Shown: positions 36,871 to 47,055, counted from the first letter of the stretch. The stretch: DNA of 64,000 nucleotides from Gammaproteobacteria bacterium (GCA_013178375.1 JABLXQ010000051.1:1-64000); one strand, 5' to 3'. Notes: a model not told the origin generated them from the sequence alone. A program made the numbers and translations.

Positions 36871-37159
36871 GAGGGGGGAGACGACAAGAAGGAAAAGAGG
36901 AGAGAGGCAGCAATCCAGGTACTTTCTTCTTGTTATCCCAGCATTTACCCGACCAATAGACGCACCTTCGCACTTTGGTTAGCAAAAAATATATACGTTT
37001 ATTTACAGAACGTGAAACTTTCTTAATACATTTTTTCAACTTGGCCTCGAATCGCCTGATTTTTGGCAGATCCGCCCGGCTTTAGAGGTAAAGCAGTTAA
37101 AAATGGTGGGTTTTTATTATCTTTAGCGCTTTTTGTCCTGCACTTGTACAATGCGGGCC

Positions 37160-39376
37160 ATGTCTGTAGATCCGATAGTCAATTCACTTAATGAAGCCCA
37201 GCGTCGAGCGGTGACGTCCGACGCAGATCGCCTGCTGGTGCTGGCCGGCGCCGGCAGCGGCAAGACTCGCGTGCTGGTGCATCGCATTGCCTGGCTGATC
37301 CAGGCCTGCCATCTCGCGCCGCACAATATTCTGGCGGTGACCTTCACCAACAAGGCCGCAGCGGAAATGCGTCACCGCATCGAATCCCTCTTGCGGGCAC
37401 CCTTGGGAGCAATGTGGGTAGGCACCTTCCACGGTATCGCCCACCGCTTTCTGCGCCTGCACTGGCAGGAGGCCAAACTGCCGCAGAATTTCCAGATCCT
37501 CGACAGCGACGACCAGTTGCGACTGGTGAAGCGCGTCATGCGCGGCATGGAGCTGGATGAAACCCGCTGGCCGCCGAAGCAGGCGCAGGGCTTCATCAAT
37601 TCCAACAAGGATGAAGGGCTGCGGCCCGAGCACATCGATGATTACGGCGATATTCACCAGAAAACGCTGGTGAATATTTACCAGCAGTACCAGGATGCCT
37701 GTCAAACCGGTGGCATGGTGGATTTCGCCGAACTGCTGTTGCGCAGCCACGAACTCTGGTTGAAGCAGCCGGCGTTGCTGCAGCACTACCGCCAGCGCTT
37801 CCGTCATGTGCTGGTGGACGAATTCCAGGACACCAACCGCATCCAGTACGCCTGGTTGCGCATGCTGGTGGGCAATGACAACGCGATCACGATTGTCGGT
37901 GACGATGACCAGTCCATTTACGGCTGGCGCGGCGCGCGAGTGGAGAACATCCGCCAGTTCGGCGACGATTTCGGCCGCGCCGAGGTGGTGCGGCTGGAAC
38001 AGAATTACCGCTCCACATCCATCATCCTGAATGCGGCCAACGGCGTGATTACCCACAACAGCGACCGCCTCGGCAAAAATCTGTGGACCAGCGGTGCCGA
38101 GGGTGACCCGATCTCGGTCTACGCCGGTTTCAACGAAGTGGACGAAGCGCGCTTTATTGCCGAACGCATTCAGCACGCGCTGCAGCAGGGTCATCGTCGA
38201 GACGATATTGCAATTTTATATCGGTCGAACGCGCAGTCGCGGGTGTTGGAAGAAGCGCTGTTGCGCGCTGCCATTCCTTATCGCATTTACGGTGGCCACC
38301 GTTTTTTCGAGCGCGCCGAAATCAAGAATGCGCTGGCCTATCTGCGTCTGATCTGTCACCGCGACGACGACGCTGCTTTCGAGCGGGTGGTGAACACGCC
38401 CACGCGCGGTCTGGGTGACAAATCCCTGGAGCGCATCCGGGCGCTGGCGCGGGAACTGAAAATTCCGCTGTGGCAGGCGAGCCTGCAGGTGCTGCAACAT
38501 CGCGAGCTGGCCACCAAGGCCGGCAATGCACTGAAAGGTTTTCTGGCGCTGATCGAACAGCTGGATCAGGAGACACGCGGCACCGGTTTGTCGGAACAGG
38601 CCGAGCGGGTGATCGGGGCTTCCGGCCTGATCGCGTTCCACAAGAATGAAAAGGACGATCGCGGCGAAGCGCGGGTGGAGAACCTGAAGGAACTGATCAG
38701 CGCCACGCGGGAATTCGAAATCTCGCTGCAGCAGGAAAGCGCCACGCTGGCGGCGTTCCTGGATCACGCGGCACTGGAGGCGGGTGAGACCCAGGCCGGC
38801 GAGAATGAGGATTCCGTGCAGATGATGACGCTGCACGCGGCGAAGGGGCTGGAATTCCCCATCGTGTTCATGGCGGGAGTGGAGGAAGGCCTGTTCCCGT
38901 CCATGCAGTCGGCGGACGATCCGCATCGCATGGAGGAGGAGCGCCGCCTGTGTTATGTCGGCATCACCCGCGCCATGAAAAATCTCTACATCACCTACGC
39001 GGAAAGCCGGCGCATTTATGGTTCGGAAGCATTGCATGCGCCGTCCCGTTTCATCCGCGAGATTCCCATTCACCTGTTGCAGGAAGTGCGGGCGTCGGCG
39101 CGGCTGACCCGGCCCATGTCGACGTTCGACTCCGGTTTTGGTGGCGTGCGCGAACGCTCGGCGGCATATCGTGGTAACAACGGTTATGGTGGTGCACGTA
39201 TCCAGGCTGACGATTCGCCGTATCAACTGGGTCGCTCCGTGCGCCATCCCAAGTTCGGTGACGGCGTGATCATGGGGTGCGAAGGCCAGGGCCCCAACGC
39301 CCGTGTGCGGGTGAATTTTCGCGGCGAGGGTGAGAAATGGCTGGTAGCCCAGTACGCGCGACTGGAGTTTGTCTGA
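37160..39376 (+). CDS. uvrD: DNA helicase II, UvrD
   Basis: A 738-residue SF1A helicase acting in nucleotide excision and mismatch repair. Walker A is LAGAGSGKT (28-36), motif Ia FTNKAAAEMRHRI, motif II VDEFQDTNRIQ, motif III GDDDQSIYGWRGA, motif IV QNYRST, motif V MTLHAAKGLEFPIVF, and motif VI EERRLCYVGITRAM. The C-terminal Tudor-like tail (SVRHPKFGDGVIMGCEGQG) that binds RNA polymerase in UvrD/PcrA is present. The ATG at 37160 gives the same N-terminal length as E. coli UvrD; earlier ATG 37151 and TTG 37133 are also open. Confidence 0.97.
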   Translation: MSVDPIVNSLNEAQRRAVTSDADRLLVLAGAGSGKTRVLVHRIAWLIQACHLAPHNILAVTFTNKAAAEMRHRIESLLRAPLGAMWVGTFHGIAHRFLRLHWQEAKLPQNFQILDSDDQLRLVKRVMRGMELDETRWPPKQAQGFINSNKDEGLRPEHIDDYGDIHQKTLVNIYQQYQDACQTGGMVDFAELLLRSHELWLKQPALLQHYRQRFRHVLVDEFQDTNRIQYAWLRMLVGNDNAITIVGDDDQSIYGWRGARVENIRQFGDDFGRAEVVRLEQNYRSTSIILNAANGVITHNSDRLGKNLWTSGAEGDPISVYAGFNEVDEARFIAERIQHALQQGHRRDDIAILYRSNAQSRVLEEALLRAAIPYRIYGGHRFFERAEIKNALAYLRLICHRDDDAAFERVVNTPTRGLGDKSLERIRALARELKIPLWQASLQVLQHRELATKAGNALKGFLALIEQLDQETRGTGLSEQAERVIGASGLIAFHKNEKDDRGEARVENLKELISATREFEISLQQESATLAAFLDHAALEAGETQAGENEDSVQMMTLHAAKGLEFPIVFMAGVEEGLFPSMQSADDPHRMEEERRLCYVGITRAMKNLYITYAESRRIYGSEALHAPSRFIREIPIHLLQEVRASARLTRPMSTFDSGFGGVRERSAAYRGNNGYGGARIQADDSPYQLGRSVRHPKFGDGVIMGCEGQGPNARVRVNFRGEGEKWLVAQYARLEFV

Positions 39377-39385
39377 GGCGCTGTC

Positions 39386-39436
39386 CGACCCTGTAATTGT
39401 CGCGCGCACCGGTTACAGTGCGCGCGCTGAGGGTCG
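39386..39436. terminator. Long two-part hairpin between convergent uvrD and thioesterase genes
   Basis: The inner stem CGCGCGCAC/GTGCGCGCG (39401-39426) is perfect with an 8-base loop; the outer stem CGACCCT/AGGGTCG (39386-39392, 39430-39436) lies beyond a bulge. It fills nearly all of the 60-bp convergent gap, so it probably ends transcription from both sides. There is no T run on either side, hence moderate confidence. Confidence 0.6.
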
Positions 39437-39853
39437 TCAGGCGGTGCGGGGTACCACGCGGGTGCGACGGTTCTCGTCAATCGCCACGAAGGTGAACTGG
39501 CCTTCGGTAACCTTGCGGCATTCCGTGTCGGAATGATGCTGCGCCCAGACTTCCACCCGGATGGTAATGGAGCTGCGGCCGATGTTCAGCACCTCGGTAT
39601 GGCAGCTCACCACCGATCCCACTGCCACCGGCCGCAGGAACACCATCGAATCGATTGCCACGGTTGCCACCCGGCCCCGGGCCAGGCGGTTGGCGGTCAC
39701 GGCGCCAGCCAGGTCCATCTGCGACACCAGCCAGCCCCCGAAGATGTCGCCATCGGCATTGGCATCCGCCGGCATGGCAATGGTTTGCAGTGCCAGTTCC
39801 CCCACCGGGGTGGGGATGTCATCAATCTGTTGTTCGTCCATTTTTTTATCCAT
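39437..39853 (-). CDS. Acyl-CoA thioesterase, YciA/BACH-like hot-dog family
   Basis: A 138-residue single hot-dog-domain protein. LALQTIAMPADANADGDIFGGWLVSQMDLAGA, with the conserved Asp and the GG-W turn, and ATVAIDSMVFLRPVAVGSVV are the acyl-CoA thioester hydrolase (YciA) signatures. It would cleave acyl-CoAs, freeing CoA. A second in-frame Met at residue 5 is an alternative start. It is transcribed alone, converging on uvrD. The 390 bp upstream to pstS hold no gene that I can see; the PhoB-controlled pstS promoter lies at its far end. Confidence 0.93.
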   Translation of the reverse strand: MDKKMDEQQIDDIPTPVGELALQTIAMPADANADGDIFGGWLVSQMDLAGAVTANRLARGRVATVAIDSMVFLRPVAVGSVVSCHTEVLNIGRSSITIRVEVWAQHHSDTECRKVTEGQFTFVAIDENRRTRVVPRTA

Positions 39854-40140
39854 GCTTTGTACTACCTAGAGTTATAGACCAAATCCGGCAACCAGGCGGC
39901 CTGCGTCGGCCTCCGGGCAATGATGCCCAAACGGTAACACGCCCCGGCGGATTGTCGAAGTGGAAATGGGGTCAGGTGTGCGCCCCGTCCCCAGCAGGCG
40001 GCCGCGGGCTTCGGTCAGACCTATTTTTGTCACCATGGGGGGATAGTCTTGCCTGGGAGGGGTGGCGATTATAACGGCAGCCATGCGGGCCTCGCAAAAA
40101 CGGTTTGTGTCCATTTGCAAGGCAGCGGGCGGCAACAGAT

Positions 40141-40174
40141 CTGTAATATAATTGTCACGAAGCCGTCCTATAGT
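40141..40174 (+). promoter_or_regulatory. Pho box and -10 element of the pst operon
   Basis: CTGTAATATAATTGTCAC (40141-40158) fits the PhoB site (two CTGTCAT-like repeats separated by four A/T bases) at about 15 of 18 positions. A -10-like TATAGT (40169-40174) follows 10 bases later, the spacing usual for PhoB-activated promoters in which the Pho box replaces the -35. It lies about 70 bases before the pstS start codon. Confidence 0.82.
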
Positions 40175-40243
40175 TCCGAGCCCAGAAGGGAGAGCCCGAT
40201 CCCGCATGCTCCCTTGGGAACACCCACCATCTCGGAGAAGATC

Positions 40244-41227
40244 ATGAATTTCAAGAAACTGATTGCAGCTGTGAGCATGACTGCCAGCGCAGCTATTGTG
40301 GTGTCCGCTGCCCACGCAGAAACCAGTGTCGATTCCAAACTGCCTGCCTACGCCAAGGTCGGCGGCATTTCCGGCAACCTGTCCAGCGTTGGTTCTGACA
40401 CCCTGGCTAACCTGATGACGTTCTGGGCGGAAGATTTCAAGAAGGCTTACCCCAACGTGGCGGTCCAGATCCAGGCGGCCGGCTCCTCCACTGCGCCGCC
40501 GGCACTGACCGAAGGCACCGCCAACTTCGGCCCCATGAGCCGCCCCATGAAGGATCAGGAAATCGAAGCCTTCGAAAAGAAATTCGGCTACAAGCCTACT
40601 GCCGTGCCGGTCGCGATCGATGCCCTGGCGGTGTTCGTCCACAAGGACAACCCGATCACCGGCATGACCATGGAACAGGTTGACGCCGTGTTCTCCAACA
40701 CCCGCACCTGCGGTGCCGCCAAGGACGTGTCGAAGTGGGGCGATCTGGGCCTGACCGGCGCCTGGGCTGCACGCGACCTGCAGATGTACGGCCGCAACTC
40801 GGTATCTGGCACCTACGGTTACTTCAAGGAACACGCGCTGTGCAAGGGCGACTTCAAGACCAACGTCAATGAGCAGCCCGGTTCTGCGTCCGTTGTGCAG
40901 TCGGTGGCCGGTTCGGTCAACAGCATCGGTTACTCCGGTATCGGTTACACCACGTCTAGCGTGAAAGCAGTGCCCCTGGCCAAGAAAGCCGGCGCCGATT
41001 TCGTGGCCGCCACCGCTGACAAGGCCCTGACTGGGGAGTACCCGCTGTCCCGCGCCCTGTACATCTATGTGAACAAGGCCCCGAGCAAGGAACTGAGCCC
41101 TCTGGAGCGTGAGTTCATCAAGATGGTGCTGTCCAAACAGGGCCAGGAAACCGTGGTGAAGGATGGCTACATCCCGATGCCGGCGGACATGGCAGCCAAG
41201 GCGCTGGCCAAGCTGGGCATCAAGTAA
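40244..41227 (+). CDS. pstS: PstS, periplasmic phosphate-binding protein
   Basis: A 327-residue protein with signal peptide 1-25 (ending SAAHA). It binds phosphate in the periplasm for the PstCAB importer. [49 protein letters not shown] and the [16 protein letters not shown] segment carry the Ser/Thr/Arg phosphate ligands. This is the Pseudomonas-like PstS type rather than the E. coli type. GGAG stands 6 bases before the ATG. A Pho box lies upstream and a terminator-like hairpin separates it from pstC, which would allow more PstS than permease. Confidence 0.96.
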   Translation: MNFKKLIAAVSMTASAAIVVSAAHAETSVDSKLPAYAKVGGISGNLSSVGSDTLANLMTFWAEDFKKAYPNVAVQIQAAGSSTAPPALTEGTANFGPMSRPMKDQEIEAFEKKFGYKPTAVPVAIDALAVFVHKDNPITGMTMEQVDAVFSNTRTCGAAKDVSKWGDLGLTGAWAARDLQMYGRNSVSGTYGYFKEHALCKGDFKTNVNEQPGSASVVQSVAGSVNSIGYSGIGYTTSSVKAVPLAKKAGADFVAATADKALTGEYPLSRALYIYVNKAPSKELSPLEREFIKMVLSKQGQETVVKDGYIPMPADMAAKALAKLGIK

Positions 41228-41271
41228 GATTCCAGCCCCGGTGCCGGACTGCCGGGCTTGAGTCTGCATGT

Positions 41272-41305
41272 GGGGCTGCATTACAGTGCGGCCCCCGTTT
41301 TTTTG
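41272..41305 (+). terminator. Intercistronic terminator after pstS
   Basis: The stem GGGGCTGC (41272-41279) / GCGGCCCC (41288-41295), eight pairs with one G-U, is followed by CGTTTTTTTG. It lies 45 bases after pstS and about 90 before pstC. Readthrough would supply the downstream genes; no second Pho box was seen before pstC. Confidence 0.85.
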
Positions 41306-41393
41306 TTAAAAGAGCGGTTTTTTGATAGAAAGCCGTTTTGGTAGAGCACGCCGCCAGCCGGTGTTCGTCACAACAGAGTGAGTGTCACAGCTT

Positions 41394-43655
41394 ATGGAAA
41401 CGACCAGCGAATCGATGTTCGGGCTATCGGCCCAGCGGATGGCTCGGCTTCGCTACCTGCGCAAGCTCAAGGACCGGATCGCCACGGCCACCATCACGCT
41501 GGGTGGCATCAGTATCATCTTCGCGATCTGCCTGATCTTCTTCTATCTGCTGTATGAAATCCTGCCGCTGTTCATGCCGGCGTCGATCGATGAACGCAGC
41601 ACCCTGAACAGCCTGCAGGTGAGTGATCCCTACGACGTGATGCTGGAAGAGCAGACCATGCTGGGTCTGGTCATTGACCGTCAGCAGGGGCCACTGTTCT
41701 TTGATGCCCGCACCGGTGCCGCCGTGGCCCATGGTGCCACTCTGCCGGCATCACCCATCACTGCCTTTTCCAAGGATGCGCCTTCGTCCCGCGCCTTTGC
41801 ACTGGGCTTTGCCGATGGGGGCGTTCTGCTGCTGCAGCACGATTACGACGCCCACTACGAGGGCGACACCAAGGTGCTCGACCCGAAACTGAAATTTCCC
41901 ATGGGCGAAACCCCGCTGCCCGTGCTGCAGGGTTCGCCGGTTAAACAGCTGGCGGTGCGCGATGCCGGCGATGTGTTGAAAATCGCCGCTCTTGACGACC
42001 AGAACCGCATTTTCCTGAAGGTGTTCGAGAAGGTCGAAAGCTTCATGTCCGACGAGGTGACCCTGGAGGAGCTGGACACTATCCAGCTTCCCACCGCATC
42101 GGCACCGGTGGACCAGATCCTGATGAGCCTGGACCAGCGCTGGCTGTTCCTGCTGGAAAACCGCAACCAGATCGAGATCTTTGACCTGCGCAAGGCGCCG
42201 GACCAGATGCGGGTGGGCCTGGTGCACGTCACTGAAGGTGAGGCCCGTATCACCCGCGCTGAATTCCTGCTGGGTGGCTTTTCGTTGCTGCTGGCGGATG
42301 ACCAGGGCCGCATCGCGCAGTGGTTCATGGCGCGGGACACGCACGGCGCTGACTATATGGCCCGTGTGCGCACGCTGGAACTGGAGCCGGGCGTTGCCAT
42401 TACCAGCCTGCAGTCGGAGCACCGCCGCAAGGGCTTTGTGGCCGGCGATGCCAATGGCAACGTGGGCATTTTCAACACCACGGCCGAACGTCTGGCGCTG
42501 GATGAAAAGGTCACCACCGGCGCGCTGGAGTGGATCGCCATGGCACCCCGGGGCGATGTGATGCTGCTCAAGGGCGTGGGCCAGCAGGCGCTGAATTTCG
42601 AAGTGGACAACGAGCACCCGGAAGTGTCGTGGTCGTCGCTGTGGGGGGAAGTCTGGTACGAGCGCTATGAGGAACCGGACTATATCTGGCAAAGCTCCTC
42701 TGCCAACAACGACAACGAGCCCAAGTTCAGTCTGATGCCCGTGACGTTCGGCACACTGAAGGCGGCGTTCTACGCGATGCTGGTGGCAATTCCGCTGTCG
42801 ATCTGCGGCGCAATCTATACCGCCTATTTCATGGCGCCGCGGCTACGCACCAAGGTCAAACCTGCCATCGAATTGATGGGCGCGGTGCCCACGGTGATTC
42901 TGGGTTTTCTCGCCGGTCTTTGGCTGGCGCCGCTGGTGGAAGCCAATCTGCCGGGCATGCTCTCGATCCTGATATTGACGCCGATCCTGTGCCTGGTGAC
43001 TGCCCTGGTCTGGTCCCAGTTGCCGCTGGGTGCGCGCACCTTTATTCCCGATGGCTGGGTGCCACTGATCCTGGCACCGGTGGTGGTGCTGTCCGGCTGG
43101 ATTTCCATGGAGATCAGCGAACCGCTGGAGCACATGTTCTTCGGCGGCAACATGCGTCAGTGGCTGACCCATGATCTGGGCATCGATTTTGACCAGCGCA
43201 ATTCCATGATCGTCGGCATTGCCATGGGCTTCGCGGTGATCCCCAGTATTTTCTCCATCGCCGAGGACGCGATTTTCGCGGTGCCGAAAAGTTTGACCCA
43301 GGGTTCGCTGGCCCTGGGTGCCACGCCCTGGCAGACCCTGGTGCGGGTGATCCTGCCCACCGCCAGCCCCGGTATTTTCTCGGCGCTGATGATCGGCCTG
43401 GGCCGCGCCGTGGGTGAAACCATGATCGTGCTGATGGCCACCGGTAACACGCCGATCATGGACATGAACATTTTCGAGGGCCTGCGCACCTTGTCCGCCA
43501 ACATTGCGGTGGAAATGCCGGAGGCCGAGGTGGACAGCAGCCACTTCCGCATCCTGTTCCTGTCCGGCCTGGTGCTGTTTGTGTTCACCTTTATCGTGAA
43601 TACGTCGGCAGAAATCGTGCGCCAGCGCTTGCGCACGAAATACGGCTCACTGTGA
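41394..43655 (+). CDS. pstC: PstC, phosphate ABC transporter permease (long form)
   Basis: A 753-residue inner-membrane permease, far longer than the roughly 320 residues of E. coli PstC but like the Pseudomonas type. One helix (about residues 37-60) is followed by a 370-residue periplasmic domain with repeated beta strands, and only then the permease domain with about six helices from near residue 450. The EAA loop is GSLALGATPWQTLVRVILPTASPG. The periplasmic domain may help dock PstS; this is inference. A GTG four codons earlier is an alternative start. It is 28 bases ahead of pstA. Confidence 0.94.
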   Translation: METTSESMFGLSAQRMARLRYLRKLKDRIATATITLGGISIIFAICLIFFYLLYEILPLFMPASIDERSTLNSLQVSDPYDVMLEEQTMLGLVIDRQQGPLFFDARTGAAVAHGATLPASPITAFSKDAPSSRAFALGFADGGVLLLQHDYDAHYEGDTKVLDPKLKFPMGETPLPVLQGSPVKQLAVRDAGDVLKIAALDDQNRIFLKVFEKVESFMSDEVTLEELDTIQLPTASAPVDQILMSLDQRWLFLLENRNQIEIFDLRKAPDQMRVGLVHVTEGEARITRAEFLLGGFSLLLADDQGRIAQWFMARDTHGADYMARVRTLELEPGVAITSLQSEHRRKGFVAGDANGNVGIFNTTAERLALDEKVTTGALEWIAMAPRGDVMLLKGVGQQALNFEVDNEHPEVSWSSLWGEVWYERYEEPDYIWQSSSANNDNEPKFSLMPVTFGTLKAAFYAMLVAIPLSICGAIYTAYFMAPRLRTKVKPAIELMGAVPTVILGFLAGLWLAPLVEANLPGMLSILILTPILCLVTALVWSQLPLGARTFIPDGWVPLILAPVVVLSGWISMEISEPLEHMFFGGNMRQWLTHDLGIDFDQRNSMIVGIAMGFAVIPSIFSIAEDAIFAVPKSLTQGSLALGATPWQTLVRVILPTASPGIFSALMIGLGRAVGETMIVLMATGNTPIMDMNIFEGLRTLSANIAVEMPEAEVDSSHFRILFLSGLVLFVFTFIVNTSAEIVRQRLRTKYGSL

Positions 43656-43683
43656 TGAATTCTCTGCATAGGGTGTTGGGGCA

Positions 43684-45345
43684 ATGAATAATTTGCGTGA
43701 CTGGTACAGGAAAGGTGAGCCCTGGGTTTGGCTGAATGCCGGCGCCGTGGCCATCAACATCGTCATGGTGGTAGGCCTGCTGGGCCTGATTGCCGTGCGT
43801 GGGCTGGGCCACTACTGGCCTCATGCGGTGGTCGATGGCATTTACACCCATCCGGATGGCAGCGAGCAGCGCATCGTCGGCGAGATTTCTGATGAGGAAT
43901 GGGTGCCCGCCAGCCGCCTGCGGGAATCCGGCGCCGAGGTGCCCGAAGGGCAGGACGTGGTGCAGCGCATCCTGGTGAAAACCGGCAACCGCGATCTGAC
44001 CGGCCAGGATTTCCGCTGGCTGATCGCCGACGAGCTGCGCAATGCGAGCGAGCCGGAGGCCGTCATGGTGATCGAACGGCGCGAGTGGGGCAATTACTAC
44101 GGCTACCTGAAACAGGTGAAGGAGCAGGGCACTGTGGTGGCCAGTGGCGATACCGCGCTGACGGAACTGCAGACCCGCCTGGAGCGCGCCCTGGCGTTGC
44201 ATGAACAGATTCGCGGCATTGAAACCGGCGCGATCGGCACCATCAATTACGAGCTGGAAGAGCTGCGTCTGCGCGAACGCAGCCTGAGCCTGAAAGGTGC
44301 GCTGGACGCCAACGCCCAGCGCGAACTGGCGGAGGAGCGTGCCGGCCTGGATGCCCGCTACAACGCCCTGCACGCGCAGCTCAACGAACTGTACGCCCAG
44401 ATCAAGCGTGACAGCCTGGTGGCGGAAAATATGGCCGGCGTCGAAACCGACATTCCGCTGGAGCGCGTGGTGCAGTTCTACCAGCCCAACGCCATGTCGC
44501 TGCCGGTCAAGATCGGTTTCTACTTCCACCAGTTCTGGGGCTTCCTCAGCGATGAACCGCGCGAAGCCAACACCGAAGGCGGTGTGTTCCCCGCCATCTT
44601 CGGTACCGTGCTGATGGTGCTGCTGATGTCGATCATTGTCACACCCTTTGGCGTGGTGGCCGCCGTTTACCTGCGCGAATACGCCAAGCAGGGCGCGATG
44701 ACCCGCATCATCCGCATTGCGGTGAACAACCTGGCGGGAGTACCGTCCATTGTGTACGGTGTGTTCGGCCTGGGCTTTTTCGTGTATTTCATGGGCGGCA
44801 GTATCGACAGCCTGTTTTATCCGGAAGCCTCGCCGGCGCCGGTCTTCGGCACACCGGGACTGATGTGGGCGTCGATCACGCTGTCGTTGCTGACGCTGCC
44901 GGTAGTGATCGTGGCCACCGAAGAGGGCCTGACACGGATTCCCAAGTCCATCCGCGAAGGTTCGCTGGCCCTGGGCGCCACCAAGTTCGAAACGCTCTGG
45001 AAAGTCATCCTGCCGATGTCGAGCCCGGCGATGATGACCGGACTGATTCTTGCCATTGCCCGTGCCGCGGGCGAAGTGGCACCTCTGATGCTGGTGGGCG
45101 TGGTAAAGCTGGCGCCCACCCTGCCACTGGACGGCAACTTCCCGTTCCTGCACCTGGAGCGCAAATTCATGCACCTGGGCTTCCATATCTATGACGTGGG
45201 CTTCCAGAGCCCCAACGTCGAAGCGGCCCGCCCGCTGGTGTATGCAACCGCATTCCTGCTGGTGGCGGTGATCGTGGTGCTGAACCTCAGCGCCATCCTG
45301 ATCCGCAACCGTCTGCGGGAGAGATACCGCGAGCTGGAAAACTGA
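43684..45345 (+). CDS. pstA: PstA, phosphate ABC transporter permease (long form)
   Basis: A 553-residue permease pairing with PstC. After the first helix (about 18-38) comes a periplasmic segment of roughly 220 residues with a predicted coiled coil (ALALHEQIRGIETGAIG, LRERSLSLKGALDANAQREL). The six-helix permease core starts near 305, with GTVLMVLLMSIIVTPFGVVAAVYLREYAK, GVPSIVYGVFGLGFF and the EAA loop SLALGATKFETLWKVILPMSSP. It lies between pstC and pstB in the usual order. Confidence 0.95.
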   Translation: MNNLRDWYRKGEPWVWLNAGAVAINIVMVVGLLGLIAVRGLGHYWPHAVVDGIYTHPDGSEQRIVGEISDEEWVPASRLRESGAEVPEGQDVVQRILVKTGNRDLTGQDFRWLIADELRNASEPEAVMVIERREWGNYYGYLKQVKEQGTVVASGDTALTELQTRLERALALHEQIRGIETGAIGTINYELEELRLRERSLSLKGALDANAQRELAEERAGLDARYNALHAQLNELYAQIKRDSLVAENMAGVETDIPLERVVQFYQPNAMSLPVKIGFYFHQFWGFLSDEPREANTEGGVFPAIFGTVLMVLLMSIIVTPFGVVAAVYLREYAKQGAMTRIIRIAVNNLAGVPSIVYGVFGLGFFVYFMGGSIDSLFYPEASPAPVFGTPGLMWASITLSLLTLPVVIVATEEGLTRIPKSIREGSLALGATKFETLWKVILPMSSPAMMTGLILAIARAAGEVAPLMLVGVVKLAPTLPLDGNFPFLHLERKFMHLGFHIYDVGFQSPNVEAARPLVYATAFLLVAVIVVLNLSAILIRNRLRERYRELEN

Positions 45346-45368
45346 TCCGGCGCGAGTGGAGATAACCA

Positions 45369-46250
45369 ATGACAGAACCAACGATGAAACTCGGACAAGG
45401 TGAAACCATGACCGCCGCAGAAAATCCCACGCGCACCCATGCCATGACCAAGGCGGTGAAGCCGGCCGGTGGTGGCACCCGCTCCCTGGCCAACGAGGAA
45501 ATCTGCATCGACGTGCAGGATTTCAAACTCTTCTACGGCGAAAAACGCGCGCTGCACGGCATCAACATGAAGATTCCGAAGAAGCGCGTCACGTCTTTCA
45601 TCGGGCCCAGCGGCTGTGGCAAATCCACCCTGCTGCGTTCCTTCAACCGCATGAACGATCTGGTGGACATCTGCCGGGTCGAGGGCACCATCCTGTTCGA
45701 GAAGGCCAATATCTTCGATCGCGGTGTGGATGTCACCGACCTGCGCCGGCGCGTTGGCATGGTGTTCCAGAAACCCAATCCGTTTCCGAAAACCATTTAT
45801 GAAAACGTGGCCTACGGCCTGCGCATCCAGGGCATCAACAAGAAGCGCGTGCTGGACGAGCGGGTGGAATGGGCACTGAAAGGCGCAGCGATCTGGGAAG
45901 AAGTGAAGGACCGCCTCAACGACAACGCGCTGGGCCTGTCCGGCGGTCAGCAGCAGCGTCTGGTGATTGCGCGCACCATCGCGGTGGAACCGGAAGTGCT
46001 GCTGCTGGACGAACCCTGTTCCGCGCTGGACCCGATTTCCACATTGAAAGTGGAAGAGCTGATCAACGAGCTGAAAGAGCGCTACACCATCGTGATCGTT
46101 ACCCACAACATGCAGCAGGCGGCGCGAGTGTCGGACTATACTGCATTCATGTACCTGGGCGACCTGATCGAGTACAAGGACACCGACACGCTGTTCACCA
46201 ATCCCAGCGAGAAGAAAACCGAAGACTACATTACCGGCCGTTACGGCTGA
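45369..46250 (+). CDS. pstB: PstB, phosphate ABC transporter ATPase
   Basis: A 293-residue ABC ATPase that powers phosphate import. Walker A is GPSGCGKST, the Q-loop is VFQKPNPFP, the signature is LSGGQQQRL, Walker B is [13 protein letters not shown] and the switch His is in VTHNMQQA. These are exact PstB hallmarks. An N-terminal extension of about 45 residues precedes the usual start; ATGs at residues 6, 14 and 26 are alternatives, but the first has GGAG 8 bases upstream. It is followed by phoU 62 bases later. Confidence 0.97.
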   Translation: MTEPTMKLGQGETMTAAENPTRTHAMTKAVKPAGGGTRSLANEEICIDVQDFKLFYGEKRALHGINMKIPKKRVTSFIGPSGCGKSTLLRSFNRMNDLVDICRVEGTILFEKANIFDRGVDVTDLRRRVGMVFQKPNPFPKTIYENVAYGLRIQGINKKRVLDERVEWALKGAAIWEEVKDRLNDNALGLSGGQQQRLVIARTIAVEPEVLLLDEPCSALDPISTLKVEELINELKERYTIVIVTHNMQQAARVSDYTAFMYLGDLIEYKDTDTLFTNPSEKKTEDYITGRYG

Positions 46251-46312
46251 GCCCTGACCCAAAGCGGTATTGATACCAGGACAACTCTGGCGCGAACCAA
46301 GCGAGAATCGAC

Positions 46313-47047
46313 ATGACCAGCGAAGAATACACACACCACATTTCCCGCCAGTTCAACGCGGATCTGGAAGAAGTGCGCAGTCACATCCTGGCGATGGGCG
46401 GCATGGTGGAAAAACAGGTGAGCGATGCGGTGCAGGCGCTCGTGGAAGGTGACAGCGGGCTGGCGTCCGAAGTCATCAGTAATGAAAAACAGGTGAACGG
46501 CATGGAGCTGCGCATCGACGAGGAATGCACCCGCATCATCGCCCTGCGCCAGCCCGCCGCCAGCGACCTGCGCCTGCTGGTGGCCGCCACCAAGGCCAAC
46601 ACCGACCTGGAACGGGTAGGCGACGAGGCCAGCAAGATTGCCAAGATGGCGATCCGGCTGTCGGAGGAAGGTGCGATTCCGCGCGGCTACATCGAAGTGC
46701 GCCATATCGGCACCCACGTTTGTTCGATGCTGCGCAACGCGCTGGATGCCTTCGCCCGTTTCGATGTGGAAATGGCGCTGTCGGTGGTGCGTGAAGACAA
46801 GGCGGTGGATATGGAGTATGAATCCGCCATGCGCCTGATGGTGACCTTCATGATGGAAGATCCCCGTTTCATCAAGCGCGTGCTGAACGTGATGTGGAGT
46901 CTGCGCGCACTGGAGCGGATCGGTGATCACGCCCGCAATATCGCCGAGCAGGTGATCTACCTGGTGAAGGGCAAGGACATCCGCCACATTCCGCTGAAGA
47001 CGCTGGATGAGGAAGGCATCATCGGCAAGCCGACCACCAAGTCTTGA
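46313..47047 (+). CDS. phoU: PhoU, phosphate signalling regulator
   Basis: A 244-residue all-helical protein with two PhoU repeats. It links the Pst transporter to PhoR and keeps the Pho response off when phosphate is plentiful. The metal-binding-type motifs DLERVGDEASKIAKMA and ALERIGDHARNIAEQ occur once in each half. It is the last gene of the pst operon; a 9-bp GC-rich hairpin follows at once. Confidence 0.96.
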   Translation: MTSEEYTHHISRQFNADLEEVRSHILAMGGMVEKQVSDAVQALVEGDSGLASEVISNEKQVNGMELRIDEECTRIIALRQPAASDLRLLVAATKANTDLERVGDEASKIAKMAIRLSEEGAIPRGYIEVRHIGTHVCSMLRNALDAFARFDVEMALSVVREDKAVDMEYESAMRLMVTFMMEDPRFIKRVLNVMWSLRALERIGDHARNIAEQVIYLVKGKDIRHIPLKTLDEEGIIGKPTTKS

Positions 47048-47055
47048 CGCACGTC

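Noticed and set aside
43591-45381. Minus-strand 596-codon frame opposite pstA
   Set aside because: His/Gln-rich antisense shadow of pstA with no ribosome site or domain.
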